From IMG/VR virus record IMGVR_UViG_3300042450_000503, positions 1 through 64,000 of that record: a stretch of DNA of 64,000 bases, one strand, 5' to 3'. Positions 50,480 to 59,300 of this stretch are shown here, piece by piece. Every line of letters begins with the position of its first letter. Position 1 is the stretch's first letter. Source of the stretch: a virus. The position numbers and the translations under genes are program-made. A model generated the notes under the pieces. That model was not told the DNA's origin. It did no database searches and was given only the letters and a program-made list of their open reading frames with translations.

Positions 50480-50820
50480 TGGGTAGTGGATCTAAAAGCA
50501 AAGGTACTATAGACATGGGTAATTATACGCCTAACATTAAAGAGCAAGAGGCTTATACATGGTGCATAAGAAACAATATATATATATCACCTAAAGCAAA
50601 GAGCACAACAGAATGGTACCTTACTATTACTATTAATGGTAAAGAGTCACAAAGCCCGCCATTTTATAAAAAGATTGATATATGGAAACAACTATATAAA
50701 TTCTATGTTTATTATTATGATAAATATGCAAATAAGATAGAAGTTAAAACCGTAGAAGATCCAAAAAGTAAGTTAAAGAAAGAAGTAGGAAAACCAAATA
50801 ACAATTTAAAATTATTCTAA
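50479..50820 (+). CDS. 113-aa replication-operon protein with clamp-box-like tail
   Basis: 113 aa, basic. Contains EQEAYTWCIRNNIYISPKAK and an aromatic middle (IWKQLYKFYVYYYDKY). It ends NNNLKLF, similar to the sliding-clamp-binding QLxLF box at C-termini of replication proteins. It lies between primase-helicase and thyA. Function unknown. Confidence 0.65.
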   Translation: MGSGSKSKGTIDMGNYTPNIKEQEAYTWCIRNNIYISPKAKSTTEWYLTITINGKESQSPPFYKKIDIWKQLYKFYVYYYDKYANKIEVKTVEDPKSKLKKEVGKPNNNLKLF

Positions 50821-50821
50821 T

Positions 50822-51592
50822 ATGATAACAAAGTATGAATCCCAATACAAAGCTTTATTATGGAAATGCTTAACCCGTAGTGTACATAGAAACGACCGCA
50901 CTGGCGTTGGGTCTAGATCTATATTCAATGCTAGTCTAAGGATTGATCTTAAAGATAGTTTCCCTTTATTAACTGGTAGAAAAATGTTTCAAAAAACTTT
51001 TGATACAGAATTTGAATGGCTTATGAATGGCGAAACTAATATACAAAGATTTAGAGATGCTGGCGTAAAGATATGGGATGCTTGGGCTGATGATAATGGA
51101 GATCTTGGGCCTGTGTATGGGCATCAAATGCGCAATTTTAACGATCAAAATATAGATCAGATGCAAATGCTTATTAAAAATTTAATTGCTGATCCAGACA
51201 GCCGTAGACACATTATAAGTTTATGGAATCCTGCACAATTAAAAGATATGAAATTGCCTCCATGCTATTTATACTTTCAGTTTTTTGTTGATGGCAAAGA
51301 TCTTAATATGTTTGTTGTGCAAAGATCAGGCGATATGTTCTTAGGTATACCTTATGATGTTGCTTTATTCTCCAAAGTACTTTTATATGTAGCTGATAAA
51401 GTAGGGCTGCAAGCTAATTATATAGATCTACAAATTGTAGATGCTCACATTTATGAGAATCAAGTTGAGGCTATACACAAATACTTTGAAGAAAAGAGCT
51501 TTGACGCTCCAAAGTACATTTATGAAAACGGCTTATTAACCTTAATAAATTACAAGCATGGCCCGGTAATTTCAGCAAAAGTGGCTATTTAA
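50822..51592 (+). CDS. thyA: Thymidylate synthase
   Basis: 256 aa. HRNDRTGVGSRSIF (22-35), WDAWADDNGDLGPVYGHQMR (85-104), RRHIISLWNP (128-137), catalytic Cys 148 in LPPCYLYFQF, QRSGDMFLGIPYDVALF (167-183) and DAHIYENQ (207-214) are the ThyA signature. Makes dTMP from dUMP using methylene-tetrahydrofolate. Shorter than typical ThyA because the C-terminus is trimmed (it ends GPVISAKVAI), so the final residues that close over the active site differ. Confidence 0.93.
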   Translation: MITKYESQYKALLWKCLTRSVHRNDRTGVGSRSIFNASLRIDLKDSFPLLTGRKMFQKTFDTEFEWLMNGETNIQRFRDAGVKIWDAWADDNGDLGPVYGHQMRNFNDQNIDQMQMLIKNLIADPDSRRHIISLWNPAQLKDMKLPPCYLYFQFFVDGKDLNMFVVQRSGDMFLGIPYDVALFSKVLLYVADKVGLQANYIDLQIVDAHIYENQVEAIHKYFEEKSFDAPKYIYENGLLTLINYKHGPVISAKVAI

Positions 51593-51607
51593 CCTTAAAA
51601 ACAAAAT

Positions 51608-52444
51608 ATGAAAACAAAAAAAGATCAAAAAATGTATTATTTATATCACATACCTGGTAAAAAGATAGGCATGACAAGTAATATATATAGTAGAGTCATT
51701 AAGCAACAAGGATATAAGTTTGGTGAATTTGAAATATTAGAATCATCTATAGACTTAGACACTATAGAACAATTAGAAAAACTTTATCAAACCAAATATG
51801 GATATAAGAATGATCTTAATTCCTATACAGACGCAAAAAACAGTCCTATTAATCAATTCAAATCAAATAAAACTATGTACACAAATGTAACCCCACAAAC
51901 AGTAACTTTTCCAGTTCCAATTAAAGATCTAAGAAATTATTTAACAAATGGTATCAATGCAACCTTTGAAACCAACTATGGTAAATATCTTGTAAATCAA
52001 GAGCTAATTGATATTATAGTAAAAAACGCAAGAGAATCAATGTTTAGAAGCACAGCTTGTTATATATATAATAAAGTATTATTTGAAGAAACCAATAAGC
52101 CCGCTGTTATTGAAGAAGAAACAACTAAAGAAGCTTACTTTGATCCAAATAATGTCTATGATCTTATTAGATTATGGGCGTCAAACAGGGGCATATACAA
52201 AGAAGGCGATACAAAAACACAATTCGCAAAATTGCAAGAAGAATCTGGAGAATTAGCAAGGGCTATATTAAAAAAGAATAAACCAGAATTTATTGATGCT
52301 ATTGGCGATATGGTTGTTGTGTTAACTAATCTAGCCGCATTAGAAGGATTAAAGATTGAAGATTGTGTTACATCAGCTTATGAAGTAATTGCAAGTCGTA
52401 AGGGCAAAATGGTTAATGGAACATTTGTAAAAGAAACACTATAA
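51608..52444 (+). CDS. GIY-YIG-like / MazG fusion protein
   Basis: 278 aa. Residues 8-60 look like a compact GIY-YIG fold (MYYLYHIPGKKIGMTSNIYS, then EQLEKLYQTKYG). Residues 175-278 are a MazG nucleotide pyrophosphohydrolase: FAKLQEESGELARAIL with the EExxE metal site and DAIGDMVVVLTNLAALEG with ExxD. The middle (about 85-165) is unassigned. Nuclease activity of the first domain is doubtful because the Glu position is not clear. It lies with ThyA and RNR, so the MazG part probably cleans or reshapes dNTP pools. Confidence 0.7.
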   Translation: MKTKKDQKMYYLYHIPGKKIGMTSNIYSRVIKQQGYKFGEFEILESSIDLDTIEQLEKLYQTKYGYKNDLNSYTDAKNSPINQFKSNKTMYTNVTPQTVTFPVPIKDLRNYLTNGINATFETNYGKYLVNQELIDIIVKNARESMFRSTACYIYNKVLFEETNKPAVIEEETTKEAYFDPNNVYDLIRLWASNRGIYKEGDTKTQFAKLQEESGELARAILKKNKPEFIDAIGDMVVVLTNLAALEGLKIEDCVTSAYEVIASRKGKMVNGTFVKETL

Positions 52445-52445
52445 T

Positions 52446-52925
52446 ATGACAAAACAAGAAATTGAATTTAGAGATCCGGTTGTACAATCAGTAGTAAACA
52501 AATTTGTAGATCGTTCTGATGTAGGCTTTGCTAAGTATGGCAAAACAATGCGTGACGACAAATCTGATGTATTTATTTGGCTTAATCATTTGCAAGAAGA
52601 ACTTATGGATGCTACATTGTATCTTCAACGTTTAAAAGAAGAAATATCTACATTGCGTGAAGAAAAAGCATTGCTAAAAGAACTAAATGATATTGATGTT
52701 ATAGATGCTTTTGAACTTCTTAGTGATAAAAAAAAACAATGGAAAGATTCCAAGAAGCACAAGAAGCCTGGAACTGGACGTGGTGATCATTATTCATTTA
52801 CTATAGATGAACCCGATCATAAAGATTGGAAAGATATAATAGATCAAAGTCCTTTAGTAAATTTTGCAGAATTCTTTCGTCCAACATGCAGAACAACCAC
52901 TATGCCTGATGCGCAAGATAAGTAG
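52446..52925 (+). CDS. MazG-like dNTP pyrophosphohydrolase (phage type)
   Basis: 159 aa. FVDRSDVGFAKYGKTMRDDK and FIWLNHLQEELMDATLYLQR match the short phage MazG-like family with EExxD metal ligands (about 50-56). The C-terminal half is charged with KKHKKPGTGRGDHYSFTID. Relatives in 2-aminoadenine phages hydrolyse dATP, but the partner PurZ is not seen here. Overlaps the nuclease gene by 17 bp. Confidence 0.65.
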   Translation: MTKQEIEFRDPVVQSVVNKFVDRSDVGFAKYGKTMRDDKSDVFIWLNHLQEELMDATLYLQRLKEEISTLREEKALLKELNDIDVIDAFELLSDKKKQWKDSKKHKKPGTGRGDHYSFTIDEPDHKDWKDIIDQSPLVNFAEFFRPTCRTTTMPDAQDK

Positions 52926-53355
52926 AAAAAAAGGACCAGTAACTTCTAAGGTGGTATCATATGATGGTATCACCTTTAAATCTGGATTAGAGAAGTACAT
53001 GTATAAAGCATTGAAAGACGCTGGCATACCTGCTGAATATGAAAAATATACATTTGAATTACTACCGTCGTTTACATTCTTAAATGATTGTATAGAAAGA
53101 CAGGCTAATAGTAAAGGTGATTTTATAAACAGAGGTAATAAAAAAGTTTTAAATTTAAAATACACGCCAGATTTTGTTGGTGATGGATTTATAATAGAAA
53201 CTAAAGGCAGAGCAAATGATGCTTTCCCATTGCGTTGGAAAATGTTCAAACATTTAATGATGCTAACGAGCGACAATAGATCTTTATACAAACCTCAGTC
53301 ACAAAAAGAATGTGATATTACAATTGAATTAATTTTAAAACCCAAAAACAAATGA
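52909..53355 (+). CDS. PD-(D/E)XK endonuclease, resolvase-like
   Basis: 148 aa from the Met at 52909 (MRKISRKKGPVTSK), chosen because the Met at 52864 would give a 62-bp overlap. FKSGLEKYMYKALKDAGIPA (Glu), KYTPDFVGDGFIIETKGRAN (Asp...Glu-x-Lys) form the nuclease core, as in T7 endonuclease I. Likely resolves recombination branches or trims replication intermediates. Sits with the replication genes. Confidence 0.78.
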   Translation: MRKISRKKGPVTSKVVSYDGITFKSGLEKYMYKALKDAGIPAEYEKYTFELLPSFTFLNDCIERQANSKGDFINRGNKKVLNLKYTPDFVGDGFIIETKGRANDAFPLRWKMFKHLMMLTSDNRSLYKPQSQKECDITIELILKPKNK

Positions 53356-53543
53356 CAAAGAAAAAAGCAACACCCATGCCAGAAGTTCCAAACTTTAATC
53401 AAGATGATGATAAATATTGGAGTATAACAATTGGATTTTATCCAGGAATATTATTTGGCTTTAGATCGTATGTAGAAAAAGATTTTACAACGCATGTATT
53501 ATACTTGCCATTTATAGATATTGCATTAGAGATAGATAATTAA
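53352..53543 (+). CDS. 63-aa protein, unknown
   Basis: 63 aa, hydrophobic in the middle (SITIGFYPGILFGFRSYVEK) with a beta end. Overlaps the endonuclease by 4 bp. Similar tiny proteins precede RNR in some phages; function unknown. Confidence 0.6.
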   Translation: MTKKKATPMPEVPNFNQDDDKYWSITIGFYPGILFGFRSYVEKDFTTHVLYLPFIDIALEIDN

Positions 53544-53559
53544 TAATTAAAAACCAAAC

Positions 53560-55428
53560 ATGAGTTTAACATTAGACAAGCAGATTTTAAGTGATATTAC
53601 AGTATACACTAAATATGCTAAATATTTACCCGCTAAGGAAAGAAGAGAGACTTGGCGGGAATTAGTAACCAGGAATATGGAAATGCACATTGCTAAGTTT
53701 CCTGAAATGAAAGAATCAATAACAGCCATATATGAAAATTTTGTATTCACTAAAAAAGTTTTACCTTCGATGCGAAGCTTACAGTTTGGTGGTAAAGCTA
53801 TTGAGCTTAATAATGCTCGCATTTATAACTGTGCTTTCCTACCTGTTGATAGTATTCATAGTTTTTCTGAGACTATGTTTTTATTGCTTGGAGGTACTGG
53901 CGTTGGTTATTCGGTCCAACAACATCAAATTGATAAACTACCTGAGATTAGAAAACCTAATTACGATCGTAAGAAGAAGTATGTCGTGCAAGACAGTATT
54001 ATAGGTTGGGCAGATGCGGTTAAAACTTTATTCAAATCCTATACAGGAGCAATGACTTCTCATATTGAGTTTGATTTATCTGACATAAGACAGAAAGGCG
54101 CATTGCTTGTAACGGCAGGAGGTAAAGCGCCGGGGCCAGAGCCTTTGCGTATAGCATTAGTAAAGATTGAAGCAATTCTTAGAACAAAAGAAGATAGATC
54201 TAAACTTACAGATATTGAGTGTCACGATATTCAGTGTCATATTGCCGATGCCGTTTTAGCTGGTGGTATACGTAGAGCAGCAATGATTTCATTGTTTGAC
54301 CTTGATAGTAATGCAATGTTAAATTGTAAAGCAGGAAATTGGTGGGAAGATAATCCGCAAAGAGGTAGATCAAATAATTCAGTAGTACTTTTAAGACATA
54401 AAATTGATAAAAAAACATTTGACAAAGTTTGGGAACGTATTGAGGCTTCTGGATCGGGCGAGCCAGGCATTTACCTTACTAATGATAAAGATTGGGGCAC
54501 TAATCCTTGTTGTGAGATTGCTTTACGTCCTTATCAGTTCTGTAATTTAACAGAGATTAATATGTCTGATATTGAGGATCAAGAGGACTTTAATGCAAGA
54601 GCGTCGGCCGCATCATTCTTAGGAACGTTGCAAGCATCGTATTCAGATTTCCATTACTTACGTGATATATGGAGAAAAAACACAGAAAAAGACGCGTTGC
54701 TTGGAGTATCAATGACAGGCATTGCATCAGAATCAAACTTAAAACTAAACTATGAAGAAGCAGCACAAACTGTTAAGGAAACAAATAATATTATTGCAGC
54801 GGCTCTTAATATCAACAAAGCGGCCAGAACCACCGCAGTTAAGCCGGCCGGAACGACTAGCCTTGTACTTGGCACTTCTAGCGGTATTCACGCTTGGCAT
54901 AATGACTATTATATTCGCCGTATGCGCTTAGGTAAGAATGAAGCAATCTATTCTTATCTTGCAATAAATCATCCAGAATTGATTGAAGACGAATATTTTA
55001 ATCCAACATTACAGTCAGTCATATCTGTGCCACAAAAGGCTCCAAATGGCGCTATAACACGATACGAGTCAACATTAGATGCGCTTGAAAGAGTAAAGCT
55101 AATATCTAAAGATTGGGTTAAGCCTGGTCACATTAAAGGTAACAACACGCATAATGTTTCGTGTACAGTTTCTGTAAGAGACGATGAATGGAAAATTGTT
55201 GGCGAGTGGATGTGGGCAAATAAAGAATACTATAACGGATTATCTGTTTTACCATATCATGGCGGTACATATAAGCAAACGCCGTTTGAGGATTGTACTA
55301 AGGAAGTATACGAACAAATGATGCTAACATTAAAAGACGTTGATCTATCTAAGGTAATTGAAATACAAGATAATACTAATTTTGGTGAGTCAGTTGCCTG
55401 TGGACCAGGTGGTTGCGAAATAACATAG
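53560..55428 (+). CDS. nrdJ: Class II (B12-dependent) ribonucleotide reductase
   Basis: 622 aa, monomeric adenosylcobalamin type. PSMRSLQFGG, then ARIYNCAFLPVDSIHSFSET and FLLLGGTGVGYSVQ form the N-terminal part; NPCCEIALRPYQFCNLTEIN carries the radical Cys region; PAGTTSLVLGTSSGIHAWHN is the phosphate-binding loop; THNVSCTVSVRDDEW holds the partner Cys; and the end ACGPGGCEIT has the redox Cys pair. Reduces ribonucleotides without oxygen using B12. Shorter than the roughly 740-aa bacterial form. The host must supply cobalamin. Confidence 0.9.
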   Translation: MSLTLDKQILSDITVYTKYAKYLPAKERRETWRELVTRNMEMHIAKFPEMKESITAIYENFVFTKKVLPSMRSLQFGGKAIELNNARIYNCAFLPVDSIHSFSETMFLLLGGTGVGYSVQQHQIDKLPEIRKPNYDRKKKYVVQDSIIGWADAVKTLFKSYTGAMTSHIEFDLSDIRQKGALLVTAGGKAPGPEPLRIALVKIEAILRTKEDRSKLTDIECHDIQCHIADAVLAGGIRRAAMISLFDLDSNAMLNCKAGNWWEDNPQRGRSNNSVVLLRHKIDKKTFDKVWERIEASGSGEPGIYLTNDKDWGTNPCCEIALRPYQFCNLTEINMSDIEDQEDFNARASAASFLGTLQASYSDFHYLRDIWRKNTEKDALLGVSMTGIASESNLKLNYEEAAQTVKETNNIIAAALNINKAARTTAVKPAGTTSLVLGTSSGIHAWHNDYYIRRMRLGKNEAIYSYLAINHPELIEDEYFNPTLQSVISVPQKAPNGAITRYESTLDALERVKLISKDWVKPGHIKGNNTHNVSCTVSVRDDEWKIVGEWMWANKEYYNGLSVLPYHGGTYKQTPFEDCTKEVYEQMMLTLKDVDLSKVIEIQDNTNFGESVACGPGGCEIT

Positions 55429-55429
55429 T

Positions 55430-55993
55430 ATGATATATATAGAAGACGATTTCTTAGATATTAATCTAATTAATTATTTAAACAATGACAAAACAGACTT
55501 CCAGGAAATAAAGACTCCTGGAAAGTCTTTTTGGGTTAAAAAACCTACTGAGAATTTTGTAGAATTAGTTTGTGAAAAGTTATCTAAAATAGAAAACTGT
55601 ACCATACAACCGATATTAAGTTTTTTTAGAGAGGCAAAAGAAGGACAAGACAATGATTGGAGAATACATAATGATTCTATTATAGAAGGTCAACAACCAG
55701 ACAGAGCAATAGTATTATATGTTTCAGAAAACAATTATTGTGACTTAAATGGAACCGCTTTTTGGGAACATTGGAAACATGGAGAAAAACTTGAAAATAT
55801 TACACAGGAAGAATTTGACAGACTATTAATAAAAGACTCTAATGATAGAGATAAGTGGTTATTAAAATCTGTAATAGGTCATAAACAAAATAGATTGTTA
55901 TCTTATCCATGTAATTATTTTCATAGTAAATATCCTAATGAATTTTTGAATAGTAGAAAAGTATTTGTAATGTTTTATAAAATAGAAAAATGA
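55430..55993 (+). CDS. 2OG-Fe(II) oxygenase-like protein
   Basis: 187 aa. Jelly-roll pattern with WRIHNDSI (HxD iron ligands, about 77-84), YVSENNYCDLNGTAFWEHWK, the distal His in YPCNYFHSKYP (about 160-170) and Arg in SRKVFVMFYK (2-oxoglutarate). Phage members may hydroxylate proteins or modify bases, but the substrate cannot be told here. Starts 1 bp after the RNR stop. Confidence 0.65.
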   Translation: MIYIEDDFLDINLINYLNNDKTDFQEIKTPGKSFWVKKPTENFVELVCEKLSKIENCTIQPILSFFREAKEGQDNDWRIHNDSIIEGQQPDRAIVLYVSENNYCDLNGTAFWEHWKHGEKLENITQEEFDRLLIKDSNDRDKWLLKSVIGHKQNRLLSYPCNYFHSKYPNEFLNSRKVFVMFYKIEK

Positions 55994-56241
55994 AAGAAAC
56001 AAGTTTAATTGAAATGAAGAATAAGGTTGAAGCAATAATAAGAGTGCTCCAACAAGTTATGGACGAACAAAAGCATTTAACAACGTTAACTGTTGGAATG
56101 CTGGAAGCCGTCAAATTAATGCCGGGTTATGATGATGCTATCAAAGCTCTAACTGAGCGTGCTAAAGAAAATTTAGAAGCAAAAGAAAAAATCAGTGATG
56201 AATTAAAATTAGCAGCTGATAATGCAGTTATAGTAAATTAA
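55990..56241 (+). CDS. 83-aa coiled-coil protein, unknown
   Basis: 83 aa, helical (IEMKNKVEAIIRVLQQVMDE; AKENLEAKEKISDELKLAAD). Last rightward gene, overlapping the oxygenase-like gene by 4 bp. Similar helical proteins of this size occur beside virion genes in other phages. Confidence 0.6.
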   Translation: MKETSLIEMKNKVEAIIRVLQQVMDEQKHLTTLTVGMLEAVKLMPGYDDAIKALTERAKENLEAKEKISDELKLAADNAVIVN

Positions 56242-56250
56242 ATTAAATAG

Positions 56251-56282
56251 GAAAAGGGAGGCTAATTAAAGCTTCCCTTTTC
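56251..56282. terminator. Bidirectional terminator at the convergent junction
   Basis: GAAAAGGGAGGCT pairs with AGCTTCCCTTTTC around a short AT loop, giving an A-run before and a T-run after the GC stem, so it can stop both the rightward early transcript and the leftward virion transcript. A second pair GGAAC/GTTCC (56289-56324) with an inner AGG/CCT follows. Confidence 0.88.
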
Positions 56283-56327
56283 ATTTATGGAACATTAGGT
56301 ATGGTGCCTAGTCTATATCGTTCCTAT

Positions 56328-59300
56328 TTAATACTTAGCCATTTCTCTTTTTTTCCTTCTGCTTTCTCTTCTTTTAGCTCTAGCCTCTTCTTTTATTTTA
56401 ACCTGTTCGTCGTAAGGCAATTTACTAATACTGTCTTTTAAAGCTTTTCTATTTTCTTCTCTACTTATTATGCCTTTTTCAATACCTTCTTTTTTTCTTA
56501 TAGCTTTTGCTTTAGATCTTATTTCTTCATCACCTTTTGGATCTTCTATACCTACTGAGTAAGGTGTAAATCCAACTCCTACCGCAACTCTTTGCCAAGC
56601 TTTATTTTGTGAGTTCATGGCTTGAGATACGTTCTCAATTTTATTTACTAAACGATCCATTGGAAAGTTTGTACCAGCTTCTACAAGTTTTCCGGTTACG
56701 CCATACATAGGGCCTAAGTGAACTCGTCCATCTTGCATTACACCCCATCCTCTTTCGGTTATAAGATCTTTTTCAAATTTAGTTTGTTGAAGTCCAGTAT
56801 ATACTTTTCTAAGCTTAGATCCAATTGGAGGCGATATATTAGCCCCTTCCAACATAACTTTTGCGTAGTCAGCTTTAAAGTTTTTATCTTTCTCGTCAAG
56901 GTATTTATTAGTCATGTTTTTTAATACAGAAACAATCCCACCTAAAAACCCGGTTCCTCTTAATATTGTATCTAAAACACCATCAGCAACACCTATTAAT
57001 CTTTCATTAGTTGTTTTCTTTTTTGCTTTACCTTTTTCTGGATCTAATTCTTTATCATCATCATCAAAAGCAACCGCAAATAATCCCTGTTGTAAAGCAG
57101 CAAATAATGTATTTTGTATTGCTAAATAGTATATTATTTTTGCAACATGAGTTTTCGCGTCTCCCCTTCCGTTTTTAAGATCTAAAAAAGATTTTTTAAC
57201 AGTACGAGATTGTTGCATTGCGGTATTCTGGAATGTTAATAGTAATCTACCAGCTCCACTTGCTTGTTGCTTTGATATATCTCTTGGATCTCCTGATTGT
57301 TGTGTTTCATCAGATACTTTTGTAAAATCACTCCATGCTGCAGTTTCCGCCTCTGCTTCTGTTAAACCTTCTTTTAAATAAGATTTAATTCTATTTCTAT
57401 AAAACGGGGCACCACCAGAAGCAATAGCAAAACTATCCGCTAATTGTGTTGGGGTATAACCAATCTTTAATAAGTAGGCTATAACGGCAGCAGGTTTATT
57501 TTTACTTGTTGCAGCAGCATTAGCTATTTCAGCAGAGGCAACATCTTCTTTTAATCCACCACGTCTTTCTTTCATTTTATCTGAATTCCAAATACGTGAA
57601 AAATCTGTCCAATATTGTTTTTGATTTGCAAACGCAATACCTGCGGCAACAGGATTATTATCTCTTAGGTTTAAAAAGTTAACGGCTCCAATTAATTGTA
57701 ATGTAGCAGATCGAGTATTTAAGAACATAATAGCTCCAGTAGAACCATTTACCCAATTACTCCAAGCACTTGTTTCTTTGTCTTGACCAAAGCCTCGGTT
57801 TTTACCGTTGATCATTCTATACAATACATCTTCAATTGCTTCTCGAACATCGGTTCCATATATTGCTTCTACTTTATTTATATTAGCGCCAACAAGTTTA
57901 CCGTTTTCAAACTTACCAAACATTTCTTCTGAGTTTTCAATAAATTCAGCAAGGAATTTTTTTCTACCAGCTCCTTCTGTAATATTGTGCAAATCTGCTA
58001 TAATAGTATCAGCATCCCAATGTTGAGTAGGTGTAATCCATCCAGGCCCTTGTCTACCCATTATAATTAATCCATTTTTAAATGAATCTAATTCAGGGTC
58101 ATTTGCAACAAGAGCAGTAAGTTTGTTTGCATCTCGTTTAGATATACCTGGGATCTCAATACCAGCTTCTGTCCACATTGCAACACGAATAGCTTGATCA
58201 TATGTAAAGTCTCCATCCGGGGTTAATTTTTCAATTTTCTTTCTAATATTAGGGAATGAACTTATCAATGCTTTATAATCTCTTTTAATAGATTGTCTAG
58301 CTGCATCCATCAAATCATTTCCATTAGCGTATGGTTTTAATAACGCATCGGTAAAAAACTTCTTATGCCCCTCACCTATTGTGCCTTTACCAATAAAATT
58401 ATATAATAACAATTCAAAATCTGCTGCGGAAGCAGGTACATATAAATCAAATAGATTTTTACCAGCTCCTCTTCTTTTTGCAACAATGTCTGAAAATATT
58501 TTATATCGCTCTGTTCCTTTATTCTCTTCTATAATTCTATTGAATGTAGGTGATATAACTTTACTAAACTTTTCTCTAGCTTGTTGTATTTTTGATTTTA
58601 CGTCTAATACGTTTAAAGCATTTTGTACCGCTTCAACATTTGGCAAATGATCATCTGCAAAATAGAAATCGTTATATCCTTCAACCGCTTTTGCAGTCAT
58701 CCAATCAGCTTTTGCTTGAGCTGTGCTGTTACCCAATCCAGTTATATTTTCTAATGGTATGTCTATGCCTATAGAAGATAAAAATTGATGTATAGGTTCC
58801 GCAGAATTTGCGGGTCTTGCCGTAAGTATAAAGAAATTTTCTGGCCCAAACTTAGCAATCATCTTTTTCATTTTTTCAACCATTGGACCTGGTTTGCCGT
58901 CAACTACTTTGCTAAATTCAGAAAAATCAAACATAGCACCGTCTTCTAAAAGAGTTGATCCTTGTTTTGCAAATTCAGCACCATTTAGTTTCCCAGTGGT
59001 GCCATCGGGCATTGTGTATAATACATTGCTTTTTGTTAAACCAACAGTATCATCAAAGTCAAAAACGCTAATACCTTTTGCTACCTTTGAATCTTTGCTT
59101 AAAGATCTAACTGTAGCATCAATGTTATTATTATTTTGTTGATTATAAAGTTTGGAAAATCTAACAAATTCTCTACCTAAATATTGAATTTCTGCATTAG
59201 GATCTAAATTAATTAATGAATATAATTTTTTATTTCCTAAAGTTACTATATTATAATATCTAGCTCCTTCTGATAAATCACCTGCTATTCCTATTGTCTT

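Larger units (their letters stand above)
33673..51478. repeat. Dispersed 10-mer TGCTATACAC family
   Basis: GCTATACAC on the + strand starts at 35261, 37506, 38614, 39720, 40822, 41995, 43017, 43789, 45530, 49022 and 51470. Its complement GTGTATAGC starts at 33673, 34274, 35945 and 36124, plus one outlier at 15807. All but 51470 are preceded by T. Coding copies use two reading frames (Leu-Tyr-Thr and Ala-Ile-His), so selection acts on DNA or RNA. Close variants lie at 33685, 34285 and 34298. Confidence 0.85.

Noticed and set aside
37506-51478. TGCTATACAC as a by-product of a shared protein motif
   Set aside because: Coding copies fall in two different frames and in unrelated proteins, and six copies are intergenic.
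52446-52925. 2-aminoadenine (Z-genome) system
   Set aside because: A MazG-like gene is present, but no PurZ gene is visible, and the MazG-like family is broader than MazZ.
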